Source: Serripes groenlandicus
Lineage: Eukaryota; Mollusca; Bivalvia; Cardiida; Cardiidae
Direction of reading: 5' to 3'
Length of the DNA stretch: 64,000 bases
Assembly: GCA_031761405.1 (NCBI GenBank)
Contig: JASEVX010000001.1
Span: 204,837,675-204,901,674 of the forward strand
Part shown: positions 10,451-19,336 of the stretch, in pieces
Layout: every line of letters starts with the position of its first letter
How positions within the stretch are numbered: position 1 is the first letter of the stretch
Notes under the pieces: generated by a model
What the model was told of the DNA's origin: nothing
The model's database searches: none
What the model saw: only the letters and a program-made list of their open reading frames with translations
Made by a program: the position numbers and the translations under genes

Positions 10451-11652
10451 CATTTCTTGTAAGCACTACTCCTCCTAAACGGCTCAATGGATTTGGTTCA
10501 AACTTTACATGAAGGTTACACATTATATGTAGATATGCATGAAGGAAGATCACACGCCTCGGACTCTTCCAAGGGGAGATAATTTAACTTAGAGGTTATC
10601 TGCGAGGGACTCCTGTGCACATACCTCCACATTTCTTGTAAGCACTACTCCTCCTAAACGGCTCAATGGATTTGGTTCAAATTTTACATGAAGGTTACAC
10701 ATCATATGTAGATATGCATGAAGGAAGATCATACGCCTCGGACTCTTCCAAGGGGAGATAATTCAACTTAGAGGTTATCTGCGAGGGACTCCTGTGCACA
10801 TACCTCCACATTTCTTGTAAGCACTACTCCTCCTAAACGGCTCAATGGATTTGGTTCAAACTTTACATGAAGGTTACACATCATATGTAGATATGCATGA
10901 AGGAAGATCACACGCCTCGGACTCTTCCAAGGGGAGATAATTTAACTTAGAGGTTATCTGCGAGGGACTCCTGTGCACATACCTCCACATTTCTTGTAAG
11001 CACTACTCCTCCTAAACGGCTCAATGGATTTGGTTCAAACTTTACATGAAGGTTACACATCATATGTAGATATGCATGAAGGAAGATCACACGCCTCGGA
11101 CTCTTCCAAGGGGAGATAATTTAACTTAGCGGTTATCTGCGAGGGACTCCTGTGCACATACCTCCACATTTCTTGTAAGCACTACTCCTCCTAAACGGCT
11201 CAATGGATTTGGTTCAAATTTTACATGAAGGTTACACATCATATGTAGATATGCATGAAGGAAGATCATACGCCTCAGACTCTTCCAAGGGGAGATAATT
11301 CAACTTAGAGGTTATCTGCGAGGGACTCCTGTGCACATACCTCCACATTTCTTGTAAGCACTACTCCTCCTAAACGGCTCAATGGATTTGGTTCAAACTT
11401 TACCTGAAGGTTACACATCATATGTAGATATGCATGAAGGAAGATCACACGCCTCGGACTCTTCCAAGGGGAGATAATTTAACTTAGAGGTTATCTGCGA
11501 GGGACTCCTGTGCACATACCTCCACATTTCTTGTAAGCACTACTCCTCCTAAACGGCTCAATGGATTTGGTTCAAACTTTACATGAAGGTTACACATCAT
11601 ATGTAGATATGCATGAAGGAAGATCACACGCCTCGGACTCTTCCAAGGGGAG
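10451..11652 (+). repeat. 179-bp satellite array, about 6.7 copies
   Basis: Monomer starts (CATTTCTTGTAAGCACTACT) at 10451, 10630, 10809, 10988, 11167, 11346 and 11525, always exactly 179 bp apart. Only a handful of substitutions separate copies; monomers 2 and 5 share three private changes. The last copy stops at 128 bp. Confidence 0.95.
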
Positions 11653-11724
11653 CGGGGGGTATTCTTCAGTGAGCTTTGCTCACAGTATTTCTAGTTTACT
11701 TTACTTTATATGATATTTTATTCC

Positions 11725-11923
11725 CCCCTTTTCCACCATTCAACAATTTGAAGCCTACGAATTTGGAAAGATTTAGTCAAAAATATGGAAAATGTAATGG
11801 AAGAATAACCATTGGAAAAAGTTGAAACATTGTGGCAAAGGGAGAAATTGCTCTTTGTAACAACGAGTTTAAAGTTGTCTGCTGCAGAGGCATCAGAAAG
11901 CATCTTTATGAGGGAAATGGTGA
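11725..11923 (+). mobile_element. TTAA-MITE, right centre deleted
   Basis: Left end decayed, right end GAGGGAAATGGTGAAG; centre lost its right half (GCTCTTTGTAACAACG). Confidence 0.65.
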
Positions 11924-12075
11924 AGTTGTCTGGATGGAAACCATCTTAGCAAAATGTGGAAACATCTGGAAAGTATGATAAGCTCACCAGTATTTACCAG
12001 GAGAACTTTCGTTGCTGGTGTCAGATGTAACAAAATAAGTTTGTAAACTTTACAATAAAGTCCCCAACCTTTTTA

Positions 12076-12215
12076 TTTTCAGCAATTTTGTTTTCACCTT
12101 ATGTTTTCAGCAATTTTGTTTTCACCTTATGTTTTCAGCAATTTTGTTTTCACCTTATGTTTTCAGCAATTTCGTTTTAACCTTATGTTTTCAGCAATTT
12201 CGTTTTCACCTTATG
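12076..12215 (+). repeat. 28-bp minisatellite, five copies
   Basis: Unit TTTTCAGCAATTTTGTTTTC plus ACCTTATG, starts 12076, 12104, 12132, 12160 and 12188. It runs directly into TTTTCAAAACTTGTCTGCTGC, the right arm of a TTAA-MITE. Confidence 0.9.
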
Positions 12216-12291
12216 TTTTCAAAACTTGTCTGCTGCTTAATAATCAAATGTTTGCCTATATCAGGGAAACCACAGCGTAATTACGATGTCA

Positions 12292-12520
12292 TTAACCCTT
12301 TCCCTCATACGATAATTCTGCAGCAGACGACTTTGAACATATTTTGTCAAAAAATAGAAAATCTCTATAATTAAATGGATAACCTATGACTAAAAGTGGA
12401 AAACATTGTGTCAAAAGGAGAAATTGCTCGTTTTGAGCAATTTCTTCTTTTGTCACTATGTTTTCAAAAAGCTGTCTGCTGCAGAGGCGTCAGAAAGCGT
12501 CTATATGAAGGAAGGTTTAA
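12292..12520 (+). mobile_element. TTAA-MITE, complete
   Basis: 229 bp, CCTCATACGATAATTCTGCA subtype, perfect centre GAAATTGCTCGTTTTGAGCA. Confidence 0.88.
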
Positions 12521-12579
12521 GTGTTATTTTACTCTAAAGCAGAAATGTAAAATATATTCAAGCTTCTTGATTTATTTTT

Positions 12580-12811
12580 TTAACCCTTTCCCACCTAAAA
12601 CACATTTGCAGCAGATGATTTTGAAAAAATCTTGGCAAAAAAATAGAAAATATCTGTAAATGAAAGTACATGTATTGAATGGAATAGAGTTGAAATCATT
12701 GTAGCTGAAGGAGAGAAATTGCTCATTATGAGCAATTTCTTCTTTTGCTACAATAATTTCAAAAGTCGTCTGCTGCAGAGGCATCAAAAAGCATCTTTAT
12801 GTGGGAAAGGG
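12580..12811 (+). mobile_element. TTAA-MITE, right TTAA mutated
   Basis: Centre GCTCATTATGAGC; the right end reads GGGAAAGGGATA instead of GGGTTAA. Confidence 0.82.
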
Positions 12812-12931
12812 ATATACATGTTCTACATGTTTTTAACTTTCATATTCTCGGAGATTACTTGTACTTTATTTATTTCTATTTTTGAAGCTGATTGTATTAT
12901 AACTTTTAAAGATATTGTTATTAAATCTGTT

Positions 12932-13165
12932 TTAACCTTTTTTCCACATAGAGCAAATCTGTAGCAGATGACTTTGAAATCATTGTGGCAAAAACACTAT
13001 AAAATCTCTGTAAATGAAGTTATAAATACTGAAAGAAAATGTGAAAATATTGTGGCTAAAGGAGAAATATCTCGTTTTGAGTAATTTCTTCTTTTGTCGC
13101 CATGTTTTCAAGAAGTTGTCTGCTGCAGAGGCGTCTGAAAGCGTCTATATGAGGGAAACGGTTAA
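12932..13165 (+). mobile_element. TTAA-MITE, complete
   Basis: TTAACCTTTTTTCCACA ... GAGGGAAACGGTTAA, 234 bp; third member of a cluster of three within 0.9 kb. Confidence 0.82.
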
Positions 13166-13327
13166 GATGATGATTCATAAGAAATGTGTTTTTATTTTTA
13201 GCTCCACTTACTGAATGCCAGTCCTTATGCTTATGTCAGGGCACATTGTCCGTTATTGCTTCAAACAACTTCTGCTCTGTAACAACTAGTCAAAATGTAA
13301 TGAAACTTCATAGGTTGTGTCCATTCC

Positions 13328-13395
13328 TTAACCGATTCCCACATACGGGCACATACAGAAAATCTGCAGCAGACGACTTTTAAAATGTCTACTAA
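13328..13395 (+). mobile_element. TTAA-MITE left arm, interrupted
   Basis: AACCGATTCCCACATACGG ... CTGCAGCAGACGACTTTTAA, then a satellite-bearing element takes over. A MITE-like right terminus AAGGGAAAGGGTCAA is found at 13965-13979 on its other side. Confidence 0.6.
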
Positions 13396-13964
13396 ACAAG
13401 AGGGCCAATATGGCCCTAAATTGATCACCTGAATATTTCTAAAGTGTTGACACCAGGGCTATAATTTGACCAATCTTGGTAGAGGTCAACTAGATGAAGC
13501 TACATACCAAATATCAAAAGCCTGGACATTCTACCTTCAGACAAGAAGATTTTTAAAGTTTCTCCCTCTAATACGAATCTTCGTAAAACAAATGACCCAA
13601 GGGCTATAATTTGAACAAGATTAATAGAGGTCCAATAGATGAAGCTACATACCAAATATCAAAGGCCAGGGACTTCTCCTTTTAGACAAGAAGATTTTTA
13701 AAGCTTTTTCCCTATTAGACTATGTAAAACAAGTGACCCCAGGAAGGAGTTATTTTTTACCCAAGGGCTATTAATTGGACATTCTTGGTAGAGGTCCACT
13801 AGATGAAGCTACATACAAAATATCAAAGGCCTTTGCCTTCTACTTTTAGACAAGAAGATTTTTAAAGTTTTTTCCCTATACGAGTCTGTAAAACAAGTGA
13901 CCCCAAGGGATTGATTGGCCTTCTACTTTTAGACAAGAAGATTTTTAAAGTTTTTTCTCTATAC
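13396..13964. mobile_element. Pearl-like element, hairpin end on the left
   Basis: Opens ACAAGAGGGCCAATATGGCC with ATTGATCACCTGA, the complement of the right end seen at 38205-38242. Three units of about 145-165 bp contain TAGATGAAGCTACATACCAA and GACAAGAAGATTTTTAAAG. Confidence 0.6.
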
Positions 13965-14094
13965 AAGGGAAAGGGTCAATTCCTTCAACACTGTTGGATC
14001 CATGTAGTATTATGGTTGCCATCAAAAAGTATTTTTTTCGTTGAATCTCCTTAGGAACTATGTGGCCAATTGTTTATAAAGATCACAAATTGTA

Positions 14095-14236
14095 ACACAA
14101 CACTATGGTCTTCGTTCACAGTTGGTCTTTAATTGCAGGGTCAATTATGCAAACAATAAGTAATTGGGAAACTATGTGTGGTTGCTTTAGACAGGGAATC
14201 GCTATTCCAAGGCTGGCTTTAGCACAGGTTTAAGTG
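14095..14236 (+). mobile_element. Foldback family 4 (AACCTGT-end), decayed copy
   Basis: TTGGTCTTTAATTGCAGGGTC, TAGACAGGGAATCGCTATTC and terminal TTAGCACAGGTTTAAG match the copies at 46612 and 55852. Confidence 0.55.
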
Positions 14237-15023
14237 TATATAGAAATAATCCATTGGTGTCCCTATACCAGATTCCTTAATTTATGTTGATTCATCAAAA
14301 AGTATGGCTACTAGGCTGTTTGTGGCTTAAGTGAAAAAAAATCCTGAAACATTTGACCCGATTTTCTAATTATTTCTTGGATGACCCTCTACCAGATTCC
14401 TTCAAGCAGCGTTGTTTGTTAAAAGAAATATGGCCTTCTCAGGGGTTTTGTCTTGCAGTGACTAAGAAGTGAAAGCTAGACTATGGTGTTATTACTTTGA
14501 AATATCATACGATTATTGGACATCATTTAATGACCTTGCAGGACAAGTCATTTAACTTCATCAGATGTGACTGAATAATACCCCTTTTGATAATTATAAA
14601 ATTTGGTTATTTTTTTTTCATTCACCGCCTTTCCTCACAAACCACAGGTGCTTTGAAACTTCAAACACTTATTGGACGTCATCAAATGACCCAGCAGGAC
14701 AAGTTCCATAACTTTGGATTTGATTAAGTTTATTCTTGTATGGTCACTCAAAACTTTTTGGAAAATGTTGCATTAACACTCAAGAGGCCTGCACAGAGTG
14801 GAGGAGTGCTTGCCTTGCCAGTGCCGTTTCAAGGGAGCCTTGTTTTTAGTAACTGGTATACTATTTACCAAAACTAAACGTCAGAAATAATGGCCCACAA
14901 ATTCTGGTTTCTGGTACAAATAAATAGATGTCGTATGGGCTATTTTTAATATTTTATGCATGAACTGGTAAACTGTAATAACAATATCACAAAGACATCC
15001 GAGGTATATATAAAGTTCACAGG
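14237..15023. other. Intergenic, old satellite-element debris
   Basis: Scattered pieces such as GACCCTCTACCAGATTCCTTC and GGACATCATTTAATGACC / GGACGTCATCAAATGACC (14520, 14675) suggest a decayed pearl-like element. No gene seen. Confidence 0.4.
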
Positions 15024-15634
15024 TTAACCCTTTCCCACTTACAACAAATCTGCAGCAAATGATTTTGTAAATATCTTGGCAAAAATATGGAATTTCTCTA
15101 TAAATTAAAGAACAATCATTGAATAAATTTGAAAACATTGTGACAAAAAGGAGAAATTGCTCGTCATGAGCATTTTATGTTGTCATCACACAATGTTTAA
15201 AACAAGAGGGCCATGATTGCCCTATATCGCTCACCTGAGTAAGTGTTTAAGGGTCCTAATTTAATTGCTCTACAAAAATAAGAAAGAACGTCAAAAAGTC
15301 ATGGTGAAGGTCTTTCAAAGACAATGATGATATTTGATTGTAAAAGACCACACTACGGTCATGGTCACATGTTTATAAATCAATGTAAAGGACATGTGAC
15401 AAATAAATGAAGTTTTTATCGAAAGGAACCAAGCTCTCATGGATATATAGCTACTGAATAAGTTTGGTAAACATCGGATAATAAATGATGACCTGATCGT
15501 GTTCACAAGAAATTGTGGACAGACGATGGACGAAGGGCGATCACAAAAGCTCACCTTGTCACTACGTGACAGGCAAGCTAAAAGGTCCTTAGTTGCAAAG
15601 GTGTCAGAAGCAGCTGTTTGTGGGAAAGGTTTAA
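15024..15634 (+). mobile_element. TTAA-MITE split by a pearl-like insertion
   Basis: Left part 15024-15202 through the centre GCTCGTCATGAGC; right part about 15583-15634 with TGGGAAAGGTTTAA. Confidence 0.7.
15203..15582. mobile_element. Pearl-like element inside a MITE
   Basis: Begins ACAAGAGGGCCATGATTGCC and CTATATCGCTCACCTGAG; ends GGCGATCACAAAAGCTCACC then TTGTCACTACGTGACAGGC (an 8-bp inverted repeat). Confidence 0.6.
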
Positions 15635-15782
15635 GCTGGTTGGTAATATAGAAGACTAAAATACAAAATACAAGTAGTTAAAATCTAAGATTTAATTTAA
15701 AAGCAAACAGCTACTTGTTCCGATATATCTTCTGCAGTTCAAACATAAAAGTCACTTTGTTGATATCTTTGAAAGCTTATTT

Positions 15783-15979
15783 TTTAAACCTTTCCCACAT
15801 ACAGATACTTTCTGACGCCACTGCAGCAAACAACTTTTGAAAGCATTGTGGCAAAAAGAGAAATGTTTTCAAATCTTATTCAATAATTAAACTTTCATCT
15901 ATAGTGGTTTTCCTTAATTTTGCCTGTATGTATTTTCAAAAATGTCTGCTGCAATTTGTTGAATGTGGGGAAAGGGTAA
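15783..15979 (-). mobile_element. TTAA-MITE, diverged
   Basis: TTTTAAACCTTTCCCACA ... TGTGGGGAAAGGGTAAA; central palindrome partly deleted. Confidence 0.7.
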
Positions 15980-16206
15980 ATATAACTGTGTAGAGAGCTC
16001 TAGATAAGGACCTTGTTTCATGTTCTTAACATCTACATCTCGGAAAATGTGCAGGTATATAATAAAACAAAATGCAGCACACAATTTTTTGAAAACATGC
16101 AGGTTAAAATATGGAAAAATCTCTATGAACAAAAGTTTAGTTGTTGAACAGAGTTGAAATCAGTGTAGTAAAAGAACGAAAATGCCAATCTTCTTTTGCT
16201 CACAGA

Positions 16207-16437
16207 CTTTACCCTTTTCCTCATGTACACGCTTTCTGACGCCTCTGCAGCAGACGGCTTTTTGAAAACTTAGTGACAAAAGAAGAAATTGCTCAAAACG
16301 AGCAATTTCTCCTTTTGCCACAATGTGTTCCACTTTTAGTCATAGGTTATCTATTCAATTATAGTGATTTTCTACTTTTTGACAAAAAATGTTCAAAGTC
16401 GTCTGCTACAGAATTGTCGTATGAGGGAAAGGGTTAA
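16207..16437 (-). mobile_element. TTAA-MITE, complete except left TTAA
   Basis: TTTACCCTTTTCCTCATG ... TATGAGGGAAAGGGTTAA; centre GCTCAAAACGAGC. It directly follows a decayed copy at about 16060-16205. Confidence 0.8.
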
Positions 16438-16639
16438 CAAATGTCATCTGCTGCAAAATGTATCTTTATATGGCACAGTGTTAAATTTTTATTTCAGCTC
16501 CAAACTCCATGTTGGGGGTACTCTAGAACAAGTAAAATGTTATTATTCAAACATAACCTTTTTCATTTCCTCAGATATTTATATGTACAATTTGATTTGT
16601 TTTATTGTGGGGTTAACATCATATTCAACATTATTTCAA

Positions 16640-16815
16640 TTATAATCATGGTGGGAGTTCACTTTTTCATGATCCCTTGGTAAACATACTACAAGAAATC
16701 GACTAGGAAATGTGCCTTGACCAATGCCATTCCACCTTGATTGTCGAGACTGGGGATCGCCTGGGACGAAATCCCCGAAATATACCAATTGGACACAGCG
16801 GATTCCTCCTTCTAT
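16640..16815 (-). mobile_element. SINE-C copy
   Basis: Complement of GGCAAGGCACATTTCC and the GTGGTCGAGTGG-type head (here GTGTCCAATTGG); the tail module is partly lost. Confidence 0.55.
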
Positions 16816-16958
16816 AGACTGTAATAAGGGACATAATCTCACAATTTCAAGTTCTTATTTGATTTCTTCTGCAGAGGTGACAAGAGTTATTTTGTGAATA
16901 CTCAAAAAAATTGTCTGAATTAGACCACTGCTGTGTAACCATATCATATCATAGAATA

Positions 16959-17154
16959 AAACCCTTACCCACTTACAACAAATCTGCAGCAGACGACTTT
17001 GGCAGAAAACATTTAGGCAAAATTGTGCAAAATTTCCATGAATGAGAGTTTAATAATTAAACAGAGTTGAAAACATAGAAATTGCTCATTATGATTTTTA
17101 AAAGTCGTCTGCTGATGATAGGTCAAAATGTGTCTTACAGGAGGGAAAAAGTTG
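16959..17154 (+). mobile_element. TTAA-MITE, diverged
   Basis: ACCCTTACCCACTTACAAC ... CAGGAGGGAAAAAGTTGAG; centre has only GAAATTGCTCATTATGA. Confidence 0.65.
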
Positions 17155-17232
17155 AGTAACAAGAAATGTTTATAGAGCAAAAAAGAGTACACTTCTATTT
17201 AACTAGGCTATACTCGAACTAAGAGATACATA

Positions 17233-17356
17233 TTTTAATCCTTTCCCACATACCTCTGATACCTCTGCTGCAGACAACTTTTAAAAAACATTATGGCAAA
17301 TGAGGAAATTGAAAAAGTCATATGCTGCAGACTTGTTGTACGTGGGAAGGGTTGAA
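17233..17356. mobile_element. TTAA-MITE, short derivative
   Basis: 124 bp; TTTTAATCCTTTCCCAC ... GTGGGAAGGGTTGAA with inner arms but no full centre. Confidence 0.65.
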
Positions 17357-17426
17357 TTTTGAAAGTAAGCTCCAATCTTGATAGTATTTCTTTGTTACTA
17401 TAAACATAGCAAAAAAAAGTGCATAT

Positions 17427-17673
17427 CGAAGGCTTGGCATGAAACGGTTGTAACTAAAATTGGTATTTTTTTTCGAAGGTTAAACACCTCACCATAAAGT
17501 CTTTATAAGCATTAAATCATTGTTCTTGTTAAACAATGGAAATAAGGTGCCATTGCTCTTTCTGAGCAATGGCACCTAAATTTGCATTGTTTACAAAGGG
17601 GCCAAAATTGTCCCTAAACCAGGGTTTTCAAAATAGGTTTTTAGTTACAACCGTTTCACGCCAATAACCCTCG
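17427..17673. mobile_element. Foldback family 2 MITE
   Basis: Ends CGAAGGCTTGGCATGAAACG and CGTTTCACGCCAATAACCCTC; TIR core GAAACGGTTGTAACTAAA. Central hairpin GGTGCCATTGCTC / GAGCAATGGCACC. A second copy lies at 40449. Confidence 0.75.
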
Positions 17674-17731
17674 AGATGCTAAATAACTTTGGGCTACTGA
17701 AGCACTTGTTGACTTAGGGTAGAATTTGGAT

Positions 17732-18008
17732 TGATTGATTGATTAGGCGGTATTCAACAAATTTTCAGTCATATCACGTCGGCCAGTTCACCTACTCATG
17801 CATTTCCTGGCTTTGTCTCACCAGAACTCCACACAACATGCTTTCCAAGCAACTGGCTGCTTTTCCACATAGACTGTTGTTAGCCCAGTTGTGGAAGACG
17901 AATGACACATGTCACAGTGACTTTTGTCGAATGTTGGCCGAGCTGGGATTCAAACTCACAACCCCTGGATTGACAGCCTATGTCGCTACCAACTGAGCTA
18001 CCAGGGCT
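17732..18008 (-). mobile_element. SINE-B, full-length
   Basis: Minus-strand head reads CCTGGTAGCTCAGTTGGTAG (box A-like) and GGGGTTGTGAGTTTGAATCC (box B-like); body CTGGCTGCTTTTCCACATAG; tail GATTGATTGATTAGG complement. Confidence 0.8.
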
Positions 18009-18092
18009 AGGCTTGCTATAACTTTGAACACCTACACAAACTTTGCCCCTAAGAATGACAAAATTTTCTTAACTTCTTAATTTTTCTTGCTA

Positions 18093-18520
18093 TAAAACAA
18101 GAGGGCCCTAAATTGATCACCTGAGTGATGCTACTGCTAATATCGGGGTTTTTTTTTTATTAAGGTTGGAATGAAACTGCAAGGAAAGGACACTGTAAAT
18201 AAAATACCTTATCCTTAAATGATAAGCACTTCATAAGAATGAAATTTTAAAGTTTTGCCATGGTTCCCATTTTCTGATGCTGCCTGACCACCATGTTTTA
18301 CTACTAATCAATATGGCTTGAACAATTTGTGTAGAAACATTTATACCAAATTATCTTGGAATTCGGCAACCAGATTCTGGAGAAGATTTCTGCCATTTAT
18401 CCTCCTTTCTGAAGCTGCAGCCTTTGACTCGGGTGATCTAAAAACACACCTCTGGGACTTGTTTCAACAATTATTTGAGTAGACGTCAAGATTATTTATA
18501 TATGCCCAAAATAATCTTCA
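18093..18520. mobile_element. Pearl-like element, partial
   Basis: Opens AAAACAAGAGGGCCCTAAAT with TGATCACCTGAGTGATG; units with CAATATGGCTTGAACAATTT and CTTGGAATTCGGCAACC. Confidence 0.5.
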
Positions 18521-18526
18521 AATTGT

Positions 18527-18712
18527 TTAACCCTTTCCCTCATACAACGAATCTGCAGCAGACGACTTTGAAATCATTATGAAAATCTATATAAATGAAA
18601 GTTAAATTATTGAAAAAAAGTTGAAAAAATTGTGGCAAAAGTGCTTGTTTTGAGCAATTTCGCCTTTTGTCAAGGTGTTTTGAAAAGTCGTCTGTATGAG
18701 GTAAAGGGTTAA
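18527..18712 (+). mobile_element. TTAA-MITE just past the TSSC4 stop
   Basis: TTAACCCTTTCCCTCAT ... ATGAGGTAAAGGGTTAA, 186 bp, right inner arm shortened. Probably within the TSSC4 3' UTR. Confidence 0.82.
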
Positions 18713-18744
18713 TTAAAATATAAAAGATTAAAACATCATGAGGC

Positions 18745-19336
18745 CTAATCACTGTCAGAACCTTTTTTCTGTGGTCTATTTCTAATGTTCTTTCTAGAAA
18801 CTTTCCTAAATTTGAATCCAGTATTTGTTTTATCACTTTCCACTTCCTCCATTCTGTCCATATTTTCTATACCGTCTCTTGAATCCATCTTTCTTTTTCC
18901 ACTACTAGCTTTACTCTCAGTCTCAGTCACTGAATCTTCTTTCATTTCTACATTGGAGTCTGTTGCCATTTCTTCATCATCTCTTTCAACTTCTTCATCA
19001 TCTTCCTCCATAGCTGATGTCTGCCTTCCCTGTGAAGATCCTTTCTTCTCAACGAGTTTATCAGAGGCCTTATTTTTAACTGGTTTCTTAAATGAGATAA
19101 GACCTTTAGAACATGCAACAGATTCAATGTTGACGCTCTCCTCTCGTTCGTCATCTTCTCGCTTTTGTTTCTGTTCGTGTAAAAAATCAAACGCCGCTTG
19201 CTTCATGGATGAATTACTAACATCTATGTCTTCCAGCGAGTACTCCGTCCATCTGTCAGGATGTGCTTTGTAGTCGGGTGCCGACCGACCTCGACCATGT
19301 CTTCCCCTATATGTCCCTCTACCTCTAAATGGTCTG
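18745..19336 (-). CDS. TSSC4: TSSC4 exon 4 (conserved core, acidic tail, stop)
   Basis: Acceptor ctactttcag, stop TAG at 18747-18745; 592 nt. It contains the RG-rich segment, the conserved PDY-HPDRW-YSLED core, and a long acidic low-complexity tail. A complete TTAA-MITE begins only 33 bp past the stop. Confidence 0.85.

Larger units (their letters stand above)
10319..11694 (+). mobile_element. Non-autonomous Helitron-like element with 179-bp array
   Basis: 5' end reads A|TCTCTTTCTG; then TATACCCCCCGGCAAACAAA, a CTGT-rich run, the satellite, a GGGGGGTATTC box, a 6-bp-stem hairpin GTGAGCTTTGCTCAC at 11669-11683, and 3' end CTAG|T at 11691-11694. TC start, terminal hairpin 7 bp before CTAG, and A/T flanks are the Helitron signature. 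No Rep/helicase, so it is non-autonomous. Confidence 0.75.

Noticed and set aside
10140..10478. 112-codon open frame with SVRLSVRLSV repeats
   Set aside because: Made of a MITE followed by the CTGT microsatellite of the Helitron-like element; no protein-like composition.
18785..19273. 162-codon plus-strand frame rich in Ser
   Set aside because: Exact antisense of the acidic/Lys-rich TSSC4 exon 4; the minus-strand frame joins three further exons in phase.
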